A stretch of 5,981 nucleotides of DNA from Tissierellia bacterium (GTDB lineage Bacteria > Bacillota > Clostridia > Tissierellales > Dethiosulfatibacteraceae), in contig SKID01000320.1 in NCBI GenBank assembly GCA_007116605.1, positions 1 to 5,981 of the forward strand. Direction: 5' to 3'. Of the stretch, positions 5,169 through 5,981 are shown one piece after another (within the stretch, counting starts at the first letter, position 1; every line of letters starts with the position of its first letter). Both the position numbers and the translations under genes were made by a program. The notes under the pieces are model-generated. The model was not told the DNA's origin and searched no databases. It saw only the letters and a program-made list of their open reading frames with translations.

Positions 5169-5981
5169 ATGTATATTAATGATTTAACTTATGATGAGAT
5201 TTTAAGAGTGATGAAAGATGAGAACTATCCCAATTTTAGAGGAGAACAACTCTTTCGGTGGATTCATAGCAATAAAATAACAAGCTATGAGGATATCAGC
5301 AATATGCCAAAAAATATGATGCTTCAGTTTGCTAGTCAACATCCTTTTCGAGGGATAAAACAGCAAGACAAACTGGTTTCAAAACAAGATGATACCAAGA
5401 AATATCTTTTTAGGTTAGATGATCATCATGTGATTGAGTCAGTGTACATGAAATATCAATTTGGCGATAGTATTTGCATTTCATCCCAAGTTGGATGTCG
5501 CATGGGGTGTGTTTTTTGTGCTTCTACAAAAAATGGCTGTGAAAGAAATCTGTATCCATCTGAAATGCTGGGACAAATCTATGAGATTCAAAAAGATTTA
5601 TCTATCCAGAGTGTTAATGTTGTTGTAATGGGAACTGGGGAACCCTTTGACAATTATACTCATATGAATCGTTTTATACAAATGATCACACATCCTAAAG
5701 GGATGAATTTAAGCAAAAGAAGGATTACAATTTCAACTTGTGGTTTAATACAAGGAATTGAACAATCTATGAAAGATAGTTGGGAAGTAAACTTAGCCAT
5801 TAGTTTACATTCGGCAATTCCAGAAAAAAGAAATCAAATTATCCCAGCGTCCAAATCGCAACCTTTAGAAAAATTAATTAGTGTTTGTGAGAAATACACT
5901 TTAATGACAGGCAGAAGAGTGACCTATGAATATGTCTTGATTGATGACTTTAACAATCAAAAAGAAGACATAGAAGCTTTA
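5169..5981 (+). CDS. rlmN: Dual-specificity RNA methyltransferase RlmN (radical SAM), 3'-truncated by window edge
   Basis: RlmN makes 2-methyladenosine at 23S rRNA A2503 and at A37 of some tRNAs by a radical SAM mechanism. The frame stays open to the last base, giving 271 residues of a family of about 340-390. The N-terminal helical domain covers about 1-90, with FRGEQLFRWI at 23-32. The [4Fe-4S] cluster cysteines are C110, C114 and C117 in SSQVGCRMGCVFCAST. C103, seven residues before C110, matches the conserved cysteine numbered C118 in the E. coli enzyme. VVMGTGEPFDNY (152-163) is the SAM-binding GEP motif, followed by ISTCGLI and LAISLHS. The C-terminal methyl-carrying cysteine (C355 in E. 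coli) lies beyond the window, so catalytic completeness cannot be confirmed. An extra cysteine, C124, sits close to the cluster. The gene has its own ribosome binding site and probable promoter. Confidence 0.96.
   Translation, partial: MYINDLTYDEILRVMKDENYPNFRGEQLFRWIHSNKITSYEDISNMPKNMMLQFASQHPFRGIKQQDKLVSKQDDTKKYLFRLDDHHVIESVYMKYQFGDSICISSQVGCRMGCVFCASTKNGCERNLYPSEMLGQIYEIQKDLSIQSVNVVVMGTGEPFDNYTHMNRFIQMITHPKGMNLSKRRITISTCGLIQGIEQSMKDSWEVNLAISLHSAIPEKRNQIIPASKSQPLEKLISVCEKYTLMTGRRVTYEYVLIDDFNNQKEDIEAL

Noticed and set aside
1..5981. Mobile element, CRISPR array, tRNA/rRNA or novel defence-type system
   Set aside because: Five of the six genes are ordinary housekeeping families and the sixth is a known peptidase family. 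There are no terminal inverted repeats, spaced repeats, RNA genes or composition breaks visible.

Overview
The window is a stretch of low-GC bacterial chromosome carrying six genes, all on the + strand and closely packed: priA (5' end missing), def, fmt, a YugP-type membrane zinc metallopeptidase, rsmB and rlmN (3' end missing). AT-rich codon use, strong AGGAGG-like ribosome binding sites and this gene order point to a Firmicute, most likely of class Clostridia. The Bacillus counterpart runs priA-def-fmt-rsmB-rlmN and continues into prpC-prkC-rsgA. A YugP-type gene between fmt and rsmB fits clostridial versions of the locus. The genus cannot be fixed from this sequence alone.

Layout: positions 1-1574 hold the helicase core and zinc-binding part of PriA, cut in from the left just before its Walker A motif. 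Positions 1584-3648 hold def, fmt and the peptidase as a tight cluster: the def ribosome binding site overlaps the priA stop, def and fmt overlap by 8 bases, and fmt abuts the peptidase start with no gap. Positions 3649-3807 are the only sizeable non-coding gap. It contains two hairpins followed by T-runs, the second ending exactly where the rsmB Shine-Dalgarno begins. Positions 3808-5118 are rsmB. A 50-base gap with a perfect extended -10 promoter (TGnTATAAT) precedes rlmN (5169 to beyond the window).

Functionally this is housekeeping for DNA replication restart and for protein synthesis. Fmt formylates initiator Met-tRNA, Def removes the formyl group from new proteins, RsmB makes m5C in 16S rRNA, and RlmN makes m2A in 23S rRNA and tRNA. 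PriA restarts stalled replication forks. The peptidase is a membrane protein of unknown substrate.

No undescribed system, mobile element, CRISPR array or RNA gene is evident. The points most worth a second look are regulatory: a terminator-like hairpin that any normal rsmB transcript must cross, and an internal promoter in front of rlmN. There are also small oddities inside proteins: a 12-base in-frame duplication in rsmB and a changed loop motif in PriA.
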